Shown: positions 1 to 11,200, counted from the first letter of the stretch. The stretch is DNA of 64,000 bases from Corydoras sp. C115 (GCA_019802505.1 JAFMOC010000006.1:3423501-3487500), one strand, 5' to 3'. Notes: generated by a model from the sequence alone, not told the origin. Made by a program: numbers and translations.

Positions 1-193
1 AATACTTATTTCCCTCAATGAAATGCAAATTATTTTTTATTTCTCCTTTCATGTAATTTTCTCCGTTTTTCTTTTGATATTCTATGTGGCACTGTTAAAA
101 TAAAGCTGGCATAAAATTGAGATGTTTCATTAATTTTTTTTGTATTAAAACTTTTAAAGTCAGTGGGAGATCAAATACTTATTTCCTCCACTG
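1..193. mobile_element. Tc1-like transposon, terminal inverted-repeat remnant
   Basis: The sequence reads outward to CTCCACTG and is followed by TA (194-195), the Tc1/mariner target dinucleotide. The motif AATACTTATTTCC occurs twice, at 1-13 and about 173-186. This spacing fits the inner and outer direct repeats of an IR/DR-type Tc1 inverted repeat. The rest of the element lies outside the window, so it is unknown whether a transposase is present. It is a different family from the complete Tc1 at 8179-9787, whose ends read CAGTGGGTTGC. Confidence 0.7.
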
Positions 194-297
194 TATGTAT
201 GTTTGTAGGGGTATATTCAACTTTCTGGAAACCTGTTTACATACTCACATGTTGGGTGTTAACACTATTTCTCATGCAATCGTGGGGACCAACCTTC

Positions 298-403
298 CAC
301 CCATCCATTATCTTCCGCTTTATCCTCTATTAGGGTTGCGGAGGCATTCCCCATGCCCATGTTCCGGTGGAGAACGTCTCCGGTACTGGACAGATGCACC
401 GAG
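298..403 (-). mobile_element. tRNA-derived SINE, 3' fragment
   Basis: On the minus strand this matches the 3' part of the SINE family that recurs through the window: a shared block around the words for CTGCCCAGCGCC and GAACGTTCTCC, then the end GGATAAAGCGGAAGATAATGG with a (GGAT)n tail. The tRNA-like head is missing. It abuts a run of 27 T at 409-435. Confidence 0.75.
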
Positions 404-408
404 GACAG

Positions 409-435
409 TTTTTTTTTTTTTTTTTTTTTTTTTTT
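409..435. repeat. poly(T) run, 27 bp
   Basis: Twenty-seven consecutive T directly follow the SINE fragment and are followed by a short C run. This is probably a decayed poly(A) or simple-repeat tract. Confidence 0.8.
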
Positions 436-1797
436 CCCCCCCCAGTCTCTTTCTTATTGTTAAATCATGGACACTGACCTTAACTGAGGCAAGTGAGTTC
501 TGCAGTACCTCATATGTTCTGGGTTATTTTGTGACCACCTGGATAAGTAATCACTGCACTCTTGGAGTATTTCTGCTAAGCTGGCCACTCCTGGGAAAGG
601 TTTATCACTGTTCCATGTTTCCTCCATGTGCTATAGCTCTCACTGTGGGTTGGAGTCCCAAAGCTATAGAAATGGCTTTGTAATCTTTTCCGGACATACA
701 GATGTCAATGACTGTTTTTGATTTTTTCAGAAAGAGACTTAATATGTTTATTTTTTTTAGATAATTTAGCTACTTCATGGTGTCAGACAGGTTCTATGTA
801 AGCGAATTATATTATTAACATTTCAGGTGTGGCAGTTATCAGTTCAACAGGATGTGGCTGGAAATTTTAATTAATCTTTTTTATAAAATGTGGTTTATCA
901 CAGTTAATTCATGGGGGGACAGGTTGTTTGAAAGTTTATTTCTCATTGAAAAATGAAATCATTATTGAACTGTACATCACAGTACATGCAACCATCTGGG
1001 TAAAGCAAACATTTTTTAAGCGATTGGTTGAAAATGGTAATTTTATGTATATTGGACTTTACATACGTACAGAGCAGCTACCTTTCTTTTTTTCACATGT
1101 GTCTTAAGTACATAAATTGATTTGTAACTAGTGTAATATTAGGAAGTACCTGCATTCAGATGTTAAGCTTTTTGAGTTTTTTGAATGCCAAATGTTCAGT
1201 GAACAGGAGACAAAAAACAAATGGATCATCTTGTTTTCTCCCTTGGGAATGCTGGCGTTACGCTAGTCCATGGAAGAAGACAATGACCCCTCTTGTGAGC
1301 CACACTAATGCTTGTCACACAGCTCAGCTGTCATGAGTTCTATATTGTGTTGTATGAAAGGGGCACAGAGTTCTTTTCTGTTTTCATGTGGACATTCTGA
1401 CATCCTCTGGAGATTAATCCAGCGCATCATTTTTTCCCCCCCATTTTGTTGCCTTTAAAGCTCATTGTGACTTAGACGTCTGGATAGGACCATTAGATTC
1501 ATGGCTATTAGTTACTGTTTGTCTGTCTTTGTGTCCACCCCATGCAAAGGAATTACAGACCTAATTGAAGTCAAATGCAACATGACTTTAACTGGTGTGA
1601 AATTGATTTTTAAGACTTGTTTAAAAGTCTTAGCATGGAGATGGGAATAAATCTCGTGAAGCTAATCATGCCTTTTCATTTAGTCCAGATTGCCAATGTT
1701 CTTTTATTCAAGCGGTGACTGCTGCACCCAATGCCTGCTTATGTCTCTGTTGTTGTTTTTTGATTGCGCACCTCTTTTACAGATTGTTAACACCACT
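436..1797. other. no gene seen; AT-rich non-coding DNA
   Basis: No long reading frame, recognisable domain or clear repeat was found here on either strand. The short open frames have no family features. Confidence 0.6.
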
Positions 1798-3204
1798 TTC
1801 TATTACCCATTTACATTTACATTTAGTCATTTAGCAGACGCGTTTATCTAAAGCGACTTACAAATGAGAACACCACAAGTCAGTAGTTATGAAGAAAACC
1901 AGCTACACTGTAAAATTATCAAACCTGTTCGTTATATGATCCTGCAAAAAAAAAAAAATCTTTCCCCCCTCTACAACAGGTGTTTGTTAAAAAGATGCGT
2001 CTTCGGTAGTTTCTTAAAAATACCATGTGACTCTGCCTTCCAGACAGAGTTGGGAAAATCGTTCCACCATTTTGCAGTGGTGAACGCCACAGAGTGAGAA
2101 TTGGCTCCACTGTGAGGTGGAATCACCAGGCGACAATCATCACTAGAGTGAAGCGAACGAGACGGAGTGTATTTTGAAAAGATAGAGTGAAGGTAAGAGG
2201 GAGCAGATCCAGAAATGGTCGTATAGACCAGAGTCAGTGACTTGTACTGAATGCGAGCAGCTACAGGGAGCCAATGGAGAGAAATGAGTAGTGGAGTGAC
2301 ATGAGTTCTTTTAATACAAGTCATAATACAGAATTCTGAATTAGTTGAAGAGGCCTAATTGTGGAAGCTGGGATACCGGCAAGCAATGCATTACAATAAT
2401 CAAGCCGGGATAGGATGAGGGCTTGAACTAACAGCTGGGTAGCATGTTCAGTTAAGAAAGGTCTGATCTTCCTGATGTTGTAAGGAAGGAATCTGCTGTT
2501 TATAATGGGAGTCAATTGTGAAACCATGGTTATGGACTGAATTCGTTTATAGAGATTGTGGAGCTGTCAATTTGGAATGTCAGGTCATGATGGACTGAGG
2601 GTTTAGCAGGGATTATTAGAAGCTCAGTTTTTGCTAAATTTAATTTGAGATGACAGGCCTTCATCCAAACAGATATGTTGGTGTGGCAGGCAGATATCCG
2701 AGATCATGAGATCATGGTGTTGTTAGGGGCAAAAAAAAAATGAAGCTAGCATTGCAGTGGTAAGAGAAACCATGTGCCTCAATGACTGTGCCCAGTGAAG
2801 TTATGTATAATGAAAAGAAGAGAGGACCAAGTACAGAGCCCTGAGGAACCCCAGTACTTGGTGAGAGTTAGAGATCTCTCCATTCCATGACACTTTGAAG
2901 ATCCTTCCTGTTAGATAGGATCAAAACCATTCAAGTGTTGTACCAGAAAAGCCTACTTCAAATAGAGTGGACAGTAGAATCTGATGATTTACTGTATCAA
3001 ACTTTGCCGAAAGGTCTAGCAGAATGAAGACAGAGGATTGAGATTTAGCTTTGGCAGATTTAAGTGAGTCAATCACAGAAAACAATGCTGTCTCAGTGGA
3101 GTGACCACACCTAAAAACCAGACTAACTGGGATCAAAGAGTTTGTTCTGATTAAGAAACCCGGAGACCTGTGTAGATACAACCTGTTCAAGTGTTTTAGA
3201 CTCA
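1798..3204 (-). pseudogene. L2-like LINE copy A, RT to 3' end (outer copy)
   Basis: This is the downstream part of a broken LINE read on the minus strand. Visible in order are a reverse-transcriptase core (FRCGHSTETALFSVIDSLK, then LLDLSAKFDTVNHQILL, about 3120-2950), a thumb/connection block ([15 protein letters not shown], about 2430-2350), and the L2-type C-terminus (TPLLISLHWLPVAARIQYK, about 2300-2240, then AFTTAKWWNDFPNSVW, about 2080-2030). The 3' end at about 1798-1860 carries CATTTACATTTACATTTAG and CTAAAGCGACTTACAAATG, which also ends other L2 and SINE copies here. Stops and frameshifts break it throughout. The upstream part of the same copy lies at 5156-5640, beyond inserted copy B. 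Assignment to the L2 branch of the CR1/L2 group is from motif recognition and is moderately sure. Confidence 0.75.
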
Positions 3205-3404
3205 ACTCAACTTAATTTTATTTATAAAGCACTTTAAAAACAACAGTGTCTGCAACAAAGTGCTGTATAGTGCTGAAACTTAAAACTATAAAAACAATAC
3301 ATCAAGTAAAATAGTTTTACTTGATGGTTTACTTGAGGTTATTAAAACCAATGTAAAATCATGGTGTGTTTAAAGCTAGAGAGTAAAAATAAGTTTTAAG
3401 AGTA

Positions 3405-3417
3405 GATTTAAAAGTGG
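3405..3417 (+). repeat. 13-bp target-site duplication, left copy
   Basis: GATTTAAAAGTGG is repeated exactly at 3767-3779 and brackets the SINE at 3418-3766. Confidence 0.85.
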
Positions 3418-3766
3418 GGTGGCACGGTGGCTTAGTGGTTAGCACGTTCGCCTCTCAGCTCTAGGGATTCCCAGTTCAAATCCCAATCTGGGTGGAGTTT
3501 CCATGTTTTCCCCGTGTCCATGTGGGTTTCCTACGAGTTCTCCGGTTTTCTCCCACTGTCCAAAAACATGGATCAAGGTCAATTAATTTCTCCAAATTGC
3601 TACATTTAGAGAGTGTGTTTGTGTGTGTGTGTCTGTGTGAGTGAGTGTGTGCACAGTGATGGGTTGGCACCCTGTCCTTGGTGTATCTGCCCAGCGCCCA
3701 AAACGTTCTCCCCTGGATGGGAATGAGGAACCCCCCTGTGACCCTAGTGGAAATGATGAATGGAAG
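3418..3766 (+). mobile_element. tRNA-derived SINE, full length
   Basis: The head contains a pol III A box (TGGCTTAGTGG) and a decayed B box (AGTTCAAATCC). It is followed by the family's conserved body (TGGAGTTTCCATG through CCACTGTCCAAAAACATGG) and a tail near AATGATGAATGGAAG. The 13-bp direct repeats 3405-3417 and 3767-3779 show LINE-style target-primed insertion into LINE copy B. A local GT-rich stretch sits at about 3615-3640. Confidence 0.85.
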
Positions 3767-3779
3767 GATTTAAAAGTGG
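3767..3779 (+). repeat. 13-bp target-site duplication, right copy
   Basis: Exact match to 3405-3417. Confidence 0.85.
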
Positions 3780-5155
3780 ACAGTGAAGAGGCCTGTCTAA
3801 CATATAGTGGTAGGTCGTTCCAAAGCCGCTTATGAGCCGCAATCAAAAAGGCTTGGTCTCCTATGAGCTTAAGCTTGGACCTCGGTACCTCCAGGAGCAG
3901 CTGATCAGCTGACCTGAGGCACCGTGCGGGCGCATGCAGATGGAGGAGTTCAGAGAGGTAGGGTGAGGCGAGTCCATTTAAAGATTTAAAAACAAAGAAA
4001 ATAATTTTAAAATGAACTCTAAAATGCAGAGGCAGCCAGTGGAGGGACGCCAAGATGGGAGTTATGTGTTCCCTCTTATGTGATCTTGTTAGTAGTCGGA
4101 CAGAAGCGTTCTGCACTAACTGGAGGCGTTTGAGGGAGGACTGGCTGACTCAAGGGTAAAGTGCATTACAGTAATCCAGCAGAGATGTAATGAAGGCATG
4201 GATTACAGTTTCAAAATGCTGCTGTACTAAAATAGACTTCACCTTCACCACTTGCCTTGGATGATAAAAGCAGGACCTCACTACTGCACCGATCTGACGA
4301 TCAGTTTAAAATCACTGTCCATTTTAAAACCCAAGTTAGAAACTGTTGACTTCACAAACTGTGTGAGGGGACCCAAGTCAACAGGGGGTGCTCCACAGCA
4401 ACCACTGAGACCAAACACCATCACTTCCGTTTTGTTTTCATTAAAAAACAGGCATCTTTCTTCTTCAGTGGGACATATATCTGGGTGTCATCCGCATAAC
4501 AGTGGAAGGAGATGCCATGTCTTCTTAAAAAGGAGAGGTCCTAAGATAGAGCCTTGTGGAACCACGTATGATACGGGAGCTGAGGAGGATTTTGAACCAG
4601 CAAAATTTACACACAAGGTTCTTTCTGTAAGATATGACCTAAACCATTCCAAAACCCCACCACTAATGCTCACTAAGAGCTGTAACCTGGAAATTAAAAT
4701 GTTGTGGTCCACTGTGTCGAAAGCAGCAGTTAGATCTAACAGCACAAGAATTACGTGAGCCCCAGGGTCATTATCCAGGAGGACATCATTAAAAACTCTT
4801 AATCAAGCAGACTCTGTGCTATGTAGGGATTTAAAACAAATTATGCTCATCTAAATAGGATTTCAGCTGGGCATAGGCAATTTATCCTAATATTTTTTAA
4901 ATAAAAGGCAGTAATGGGAATAAAACCATGGGATCAAGACCAGGTTTTTTCAACAGGGGATGCAGCATGTTTACTAGGAAAAACATCTATATATGGCCTA
5001 CCACATCTTCCAGGTGCGACAGAGTCACCAGCTTAAAATCGATAGGTTTAGGGTTAGACAGGAAAGCTAAAAATGATACAGGTCTGTAACTCTCGACCAA
5101 ATTTGGGTTGAGCCTTGGCTTTTTGAGCAGAGGCTTGACCACTATGACCTGTTCA

Positions 5156-5640
5156 GCAAAAATCAGCAAAAGTACCAGACGTGAGGAAATAGTTGATGAT
5201 GTGTATGTGCTGGTGTGATATAGGAGGTAATGGAATGAAGAAGGTGAGATGGGACAGAACAAGAGGGCAAGTATTCAGGTTGCTGGCAAGAAGAATCTTG
5301 CAGATGTCAAATTCTGAGACAGAGGAGAAGGAGGAGAAGGTTGGTTGCCTGGATGTGTGAGATGTAGTGTTGTGGAAATAGGGGGTATGAAAGAGTTTGC
5401 TTATGCACTCAATATTTTCTGTGAAGAAGGTTGCAAAGACATCAACTGACAGAGAGGTGTTGGGAGGGGGAGAAGGAGGAGTTAGTAGAGAGTTAAAGGT
5501 ATTAAATAAAGTGTGGGCATCTGAGATGCATGTTCCCTTGGATGGGTAGAACAAGGACTTAGCAGTAGTTACATCCTTCGAGAAGCTGGCGAGTGAGGAC
5601 TGGTATGTTTCTAAATCTGAAGACAGACCAGACTTACGCC
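5156..5640 (-). pseudogene. L2-like LINE copy A, part upstream of RT
   Basis: On the minus strand this reads as the linker before an L2-type RT: KSLFYPSKGTCISDAHTLF, a proline run (LLTPPSPPPNTS), then FATFFTENIE and SGTF at the edge. The SGTF block normally leads straight into the RT start. Here copy A stops at about 5156 and resumes at about 3204 with the residues that belong later in RT, which supports the insertion of copy B between them. The endonuclease part is missing. Confidence 0.65.
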
Positions 5641-6009
5641 ATTCTTATGGCAGATTTACGCCAATGATATTACCCTGCAGAGTAATATCATTCACAGCAT
5701 AACTTTTCATGTAAATTCGTCAAGTTTAATCTAAAAGCAGATTTTTACTCCGCTGATAGTTGCTTAGATACAGCATAAAACTTACGTGATGTTGCGTGTC
5801 ATTGTTTGGTAACCTTGACATTTTTAGCTATTTACATGAAATTTTTATAAAATTTTCAAACAAAAGGGGGACCTCAGTTTTTTAAAAAAGTTATTGTTTT
5901 AGGGTCTCAAACACTTCAGTGTGAATCCAAATAATATTTCTGCCAGATTAAAAAAAATTGATATTTTTATATAAATTCACAAATTTGCACTTTCTTTCAC
6001 CATGGATAT
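5641..6009. other. no gene seen
   Basis: AT-rich sequence with no supported feature. Confidence 0.5.
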
Positions 6010-6300
6010 GTGTTATGATAAGCATGTTCATCTCTCAGTGCTGGGGATCCATGTTCTCCCTGTGTCCACTTGGGTTTTTTCTGGGTTCTCCAGTTTCCTC
6101 CCACTTTCCAAAAACATAGAATTAAGATACATTTAATGCTTTGTGCCCCATAAAGTATAAGTCTGTGTGTATGAGTGAATGAGTGTGTGAGTAAGTGTGT
6201 GGCCAGTGATAAATTGGTGCCATGTTGTGTGTGTATCTGCCCAGCACTCAAAACATTCTCCCCTGGATGGGCATAGGGATACCAACCCCAACCCCCCAAT
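6010..6300 (+). mobile_element. tRNA-derived SINE, old degenerate copy
   Basis: The body (TCCATGTTCTCC, then TTTCCTCCCACTTTCCAAAAACAT, with TCTGCCCAGCACTC and TCTCCCCTGGATGGGCAT) matches the family. The A box is lost, the B-box region is missing, and there are many substitutions, so this is an older copy than those at 11201 or 41558. Confidence 0.7.
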
Positions 6301-8072
6301 AAATTGTTTTGACGTTCGCCTTCTATCAATATGCACAGCGCTGTTACTTCTGATCATTAAATTAAGATTCCAAGTAAACTTCTAAATGTCTTAAAGTACT
6401 AAAGAGTAAACAAAATAAAATGAGCATTTCTTTTAGATTTTAAGTAATATTGGATAACATCAGACACAATAAAACCAAACTCTGTTCTTGCATCCAACTC
6501 TTCCATTTATTCTCAGATCCGCATATCCTCAGACCTTTTGTGACTGAAAATACTCCTGAAGATGCTATTATAATCAATATTATGATCAAGCATTTTGGAA
6601 ATCCAAAAAGATACAGTATTTGTGAAAGGGCAGGCCATGCAAACAAAAACCCTAAAATATAAATGTGTGGTGCATGTGTTTAGCATTGTGGCCAGTTGAA
6701 GTATGAAGCTGAGGACAGTCAACTAAATTCTTCTTTGAAGTGTGCACTAAGAGAGACCTCTCTTGCGAATTAAAAACACATGTCTTAATCAATGCCAAAA
6801 ACTGAGTTTATAAATTAACGAGAAGGTAATTTAAAGGATATACTTATTATTAAGAATAAGAATTTAAATTCTTGGGGGGAATTTAAATTTAAAAAAGACT
6901 TAATTACTGCTACCAGGATAAATGATTTACACAGACATATAAAAGTTTAAATTTGGATTATTGTTAGCTTCACTGAAATATCTACATATTAGTTATTAAC
7001 CCATTTATCTGTTTAGTGTAAACCTTTGGACTTTTGTAGACAATATAATTTTCTATTTTGAGGAATTATGTCTATAGTTTTAACATTTTGTCATTTCTTT
7101 TCTATTACTATTACATGACATAATTATCTCATAGTTTCTGTTCACTATGATCATACCAAGAACAGATTGCAAACTATTGTGGTGTTTAATAGGAATCAGA
7201 GCAAAGACAAAAAAAGAGATGTTTTATTATGCTCTGATTTTGGCAGTGTCTAGCTAAGGTGCCTGAGACATTTCTCTGATGCATTAACAAATACCAGATG
7301 CTTGGACAGATAAAGCTGGAAACAGTATGTGATTATTCAGTATGTGAATAAAAAAAACTTTTTATTATGCTCACAAGCCTACCTGATTTCACTTCATACA
7401 TTTTATTTCACTTATTTGTGTCTACTTATTTTTTCTGCCTTTCTGTTTCTGCTCTTGCTTTTTAATCTAAACCCTTTTCCCTTTAAAGAATTATTGGAAA
7501 AATATAACAAAATATGTGCTGAGGAGGGCAGGTCATGGCATGAGCGGCTGGAGGGCTGTGTGTTGCCACATTCACTAAAAGCAAAAGATTATAAAAGTAG
7601 AGGAATGAAAATTTGTCATAAGTAGACCAAATTGATGTCACCAGGTTATAATGTTATTACCTATAATAACAGTGTGGCTTATTTGGTTATACAGGGCACT
7701 GGAGCCTCCATGGACTGCTGACGTTATTCATACCTTTTAGTCTTATCTTGAAATAAATGTGTGTACTTCACAACAGCAAAGTGAAACATTTATTTGCATT
7801 GCAGATGTTTATACACATGCTGTGGTTTAATGTTGGTATGATGAATGATATATCCCAGAAACGTGACTATGGTTTCTTTTTTGATGTGTTGATTTACTAG
7901 ATAATTATTTAGAAAACACTATCTTGTAAAGAATTTAAGTGAAAAATTATACCGTATGTATAAAAATCATCAGGGAGCAGTTAAACTGCTTAGTGACCAC
8001 CATCTAATAAAGTGCTATGTGATTAGGTAGTAATTTTGTACAAATACAAATGTAAATGTAAATGCAGATCTT
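6301..8072. other. no gene seen; AT-rich non-coding DNA
   Basis: An open frame of 98 codons at 7329-7625 starts in a low-complexity hydrophobic stretch and has no recognisable family. I do not call it a gene. No repeat was recognised here. Confidence 0.5.
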
Positions 8073-8178
8073 TTGGTAACACTCTATGAATCGGGATTCT
8101 TAATACAATATAAGTGCATTTGTAAAGTATTCATAGCGCTTAATAACCTTTGTCACAAGCCTTTTGTTAATGTACATA

Positions 8179-8391
8179 CAGTGGGTTGCAAAAGTATTCA
8201 TACCCCTTGAACTTTTCCCTATTTTGTCACATTACAACCACAAACATAAATATATTTCACTGGAATTTAATGTGAAAGACCAACACAAAGTGGTATACAA
8301 TTGTGAAGTGGAAGGAAAATTATACATGAATCAACATTTTTTTTACAAATAAAAAACTGAAAAGTGCGACGTGCAAAAGTATTCAGCCCCC
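8179..8391 (+). repeat. Tc1 left terminal inverted repeat, 213 bp
   Basis: Reverse complement of 9575-9787, with the outer end CAGTGGGTTGC and the inner end ATTCAGCCCCC. Confidence 0.9.
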
Positions 8392-8549
8392 TTTTCCCTG
8401 AGTGCAACCAATTGCATTCAGAGGTTGCCTGATGAGTGCTAATGACTCAAAAGGGTCCACCTGTGTGTAATCTAATCTCAGTACAAATACAGCTGCTCCG
8501 TGACGGCCTCAGATGTTGGTTAAGAGAATATTGGGGAGCAAACAGCATC

Positions 8550-9569
8550 ATGAAGTCCAAAGAACACACCAGACAGGTTAGGAATATGGTTTTGGAGAAG
8601 TTTAAAGCAGGCTTAGGTTATAAAAAGATTTCCAAAGCTTTGAACATCTCACGGAGCACTGTTCAATCCATCATCCGGAAATGGAAAGAGTATGGCACCA
8701 CAGTAAACCTGCCAAGACAAGGCCGTCCACCTAAACTTACAGGCCGAACAAGGAGATTACTGATCAGAGAGGCAGCCAAGAGGCCCATGGTGACTCTGGA
8801 TGAAATGCAGAGAGCCACAGCTCAGGTGGGGGAAACTGTCCACAGGACAACAATTAGTCGTGCACTACACAAATGTGGTCTTTATGGAAGAGTGGCAAGG
8901 AGAAAGCCATTGTTAAAAGAAAACCATAAGAAGTCCCGTTTGCAGTTTGCCAGAAGCCATGTTGAGGACACAGCAAACATGTGGAAGAAGGTGCTTTGGT
9001 CAGACGAGACCAAAATTGAACTTTTTGGCCACAATGCAAAACGCTATGTGTGGCGGAGAAATAACACTGCACATCACTCTGAAAACGCCATCCCCACTGT
9101 CAAATATGGTGGTGGCAGCATCATGCTCTGGGGGTGCTTCTCTTCAGCAGGGACCGGGAAGTTGGTCAAAGTTGATGGGAAGATGGATGGAGCCAAATAC
9201 AGGGCAATCTTGGAAGAAAACCTGTTGGAGTCAGCAAAAGATTTGAGACTGGGGCGGAGGTTCAACTTCCAGCAGGACAACGACCCTAAACATAAAGCCA
9301 GAGCTACAATGGAGTGGTTTAAAAAAAAGAATATTCATGTGTTAGAATGGCCCAGTCAAAGTCCAGACCTAAACCCAATTGAGAATTTGTGGCAAGATCT
9401 CAAAACTGCTGTTCACAAACGCTCTCCATCCAATCTGACTGAGCTTGAGCTGTTTTGCAAGGAGGAATGGGCAAGAATTTCAGTCACTAGATGTGCAAAG
9501 CTGGTGGAGACATACCCTAAAAGACTTGCAGCTGTAATTGCAGCAAAAGGTGGCTCCACAAAGTATTGA
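8550..9569 (+). CDS. Tc1-family transposase, intact, 339 residues
   Basis: This enzyme binds the element's inverted repeats and moves the transposon by cut-and-paste into TA. The reading frame is open upstream, but the ATG at 8550 gives the family-typical start MKSKEHTRQ and the usual length of about 340 residues. Residues 1-110 form the paired-like, double helix-turn-helix DNA-binding region, with the GRPPKL hook motif near 58-63. The catalytic domain carries D152 (WSDETKIELFG), D243 (QQDNDPKH) and E278 (PIENLW). There are 34 residues between the second aspartate and the glutamate, the Tc1 DD34E signature. The glycine-rich box is YGGGSIMLWGCFS, about 186-198. I see no internal stop or frameshift. 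Whether it is active cannot be told from sequence alone. Confidence 0.95.
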   Translation: MKSKEHTRQVRNMVLEKFKAGLGYKKISKALNISRSTVQSIIRKWKEYGTTVNLPRQGRPPKLTGRTRRLLIREAAKRPMVTLDEMQRATAQVGETVHRTTISRALHKCGLYGRVARRKPLLKENHKKSRLQFARSHVEDTANMWKKVLWSDETKIELFGHNAKRYVWRRNNTAHHSENAIPTVKYGGGSIMLWGCFSSAGTGKLVKVDGKMDGAKYRAILEENLLESAKDLRLGRRFNFQQDNDPKHKARATMEWFKKKNIHVLEWPSQSPDLNPIENLWQDLKTAVHKRSPSNLTELELFCKEEWARISVTRCAKLVETYPKRLAAVIAAKGGSTKY

Positions 9570-9574
9570 CTCAG

Positions 9575-9787
9575 GGGGGCTGAATACTTTTGCACGTCGC
9601 ACTTTTCAGTTTTTTATTTGTAAAAAAAATGTTGATTCATGTATAATTTTCCTTCCACTTCACAATTGTATACCACTTTGTGTTGGTCTTTCACATTAAA
9701 TTCCAGTGAAATATATTTATGTTTGTGGTTGTAATGTGACAAAATATGGAAAAGTTCAAGGGGTATGAATACTTTTGCAACCCACTG
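9575..9787 (-). repeat. Tc1 right terminal inverted repeat, 213 bp
   Basis: Pairs with 8179-8391. The outer end is GCAACCCACTG, followed by TA. Confidence 0.9.
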
Positions 9788-10373
9788 TATGTTCATAATT
9801 ACAGTCATAAATTGTTATAACAATTCGACATAAGGCTTTATAACACAAAGTGACATAATGCATTATAATAGGAACTTGTGACTTTTTGGATGTTTAGCCA
9901 TTCTTACTTAAAACAAGATGATTACACTTTACTTAAAGGCTGTAAAGAGTCATTATGTACTACTATGTATGCATTCTCTTTCAAAGAGGTAATGAATGAC
10001 AACACTTTACTTTATGCCTGTAAAGAGAGCTTTAAGATATTATAAACAGTTATGAGCATTTATAAAGTCATTTTCAGGATAAGGACTGATTAATCACAAC
10101 GTTATAAGGGTTTATGTCACTGGTCTCTATAATAAGTTAATGAACAGTTAAAATATATAATTTATAATGCATTATGTCAGTTTGGTTTATAAAGCCTTAT
10201 GCTACTGTATATTCTTATAACAATTATGAGTATAGTTATGTACATCTTTGGACATTAACAAAGGCTTATGAAAAGTATTAAAAAGCATTTTTGTATATTT
10301 TATAAAGCTTTATGAATGTATTAAAAATGCATTATTAATAGCAGATTTAGGTAAGGTATTACCGATTTTTATC

Positions 10374-11187
10374 GATTAACACAATATTAACCGAGCTATT
10401 TAATTTCTCTTAATGTCATTTTTTATAGACTGCAATGCATGAACATCAACCCCAGGAAGCAAACCAGAAGTTTCAAGTAACCAGAACGTAAGATTCAAGT
10501 TGTCTGGTCAGGCAAACACAAACAGCAATATAATAAGTGATGAATCACATGGTAGCTGCTGTCTCCTGGTAACTGGCTGTTAGAGTTCCTACCATAGGGG
10601 TTTATTGACTTATTTGTTCTCTCTGTAAGTGTATAAAGGTAAGTCAGGTTCAACTGTGAAGTCCTTCACTTGTTTGAGCTTGATTTTGTGTTCACGTAAA
10701 AGATAAGCTGCTCTAAAAAAACAATTACCAATTACAATTACAACAAATACAAAGCAATTTCATAATTTTTGCAAAGGCTTGCAAATAATTTATGATCATT
10801 TGTATACTGAATGGATTAAAGAATGTACCTTAACATTTTTACACTTTTAAAATCATAAGTGGGGTGACTATTCTAACCATTACTAAAATAAAGGTGGAAT
10901 TGGCCTTAACTAAGGTTTAACCTGTTGTTCCAAACAATTATACACTATGATCCTTACATTTAGATGCCTAGTGATTTTTTTTCTTAATCATGCAAGTTGT
11001 TTAAAAGTTATTTTAAATAAAATTTCATTTAGCAGGACAATCCAGCATACCTCACTAGAATCTGATGTTTAAATGGAAAGAAAAGTCTAAAATAGACAAC
11101 AAAGTTGTATTGTGTGGTGATGTTAACATCACTATTATATTTATTTTTATTTATTTGTTTTTACATGTTCCACTATTTATGTGTGAT
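10374..11187. other. no gene seen
   Basis: AT-rich sequence with no supported feature. Confidence 0.5.
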
Positions 11188-11200
11188 ACATAAACATGGC

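Larger units (their letters stand above)
3200..5155 (-). pseudogene. L2-like LINE copy B, inserted in copy A
   Basis: This second, different LINE copy is also on the minus strand. It begins at the start of the RT region (VVKPLLKKPRLNPNLVESY, about 5140-5085), continues through LLDLTAAFDTVDHNILI (about 4745-4690) and VPQGSILGPLLF (about 4570-4535), and ends with ITPILASLHWLPLHFRVHFK and RLWNDLPLYVRQ (about 4060-3810). Its tail near 3200-3260 (TTATTTATAAAGCACTTTA) differs from the tail of copy A. It lacks the 5' half, as expected for 5'-truncated retrotransposition. It is frame-broken and carries a SINE at 3418-3766. Confidence 0.7.
8179..9787 (+). mobile_element. complete Tc1-family DNA transposon
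   Basis: The 1609-bp element is flanked by TA on both sides (8177-8178 and 9788-9789). Its two 213-bp terminal inverted repeats (8179-8391 and 9575-9787) start CAGTGGGTTGC and are nearly identical; I found one clear mismatch by eye. Each arm carries the motif GCAAAAGTATTCA near its outer end and a related motif near its inner end, the IR/DR arrangement with two transposase sites per arm. It encodes an unbroken transposase. Near-identical arms and an intact frame suggest recent activity. Confidence 0.95.
8073..10373. mobile_element. foldback MITE with long diverged inverted arms, split by Tc1
   Basis: The left arm 8073-8178 (starting TTGGTAACACTCTATG) is roughly the reverse complement of the right arm about 10240-10372 (ending GGTAAGGTATTACCGA). 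Shared words include AAGCCTTTTGTTAATGT against ACATTAACAAAGGCTT. Complementarity continues inward from 9790-9880 (CATAATTACAG, ATAAGGCTTTATAA) to about 10150-10240 (TTTATAAAGCCTTAT). Removing the Tc1 at 8179-9787 leaves about 690 bp, all palindromic or AT-rich, with no protein. The arms are clearly diverged, so the element is old. The superfamily is unassigned and the target duplication is not resolved. Confidence 0.6.

Noticed and set aside
3440..3490. tRNA gene signal (A box and B box) here and at the other SINE heads
   Set aside because: The boxes belong to tRNA-derived SINEs: no complete cloverleaf is evident, and the sequence continues into the SINE body and tail.
4252..4758. 168-codon plus-strand frame
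   Set aside because: It is antisense to the RT of LINE copy B, which explains the sequence on the minus strand.
7329..7625. 98-codon plus-strand frame
   Set aside because: The leucine/phenylalanine-rich start comes from T-rich DNA. There is no domain and no conserved feature visible.
9614..9808. 64-codon frame in the right Tc1 end, also present at 8164-8352
   Set aside because: It is just the same inverted-repeat sequence read from either end.
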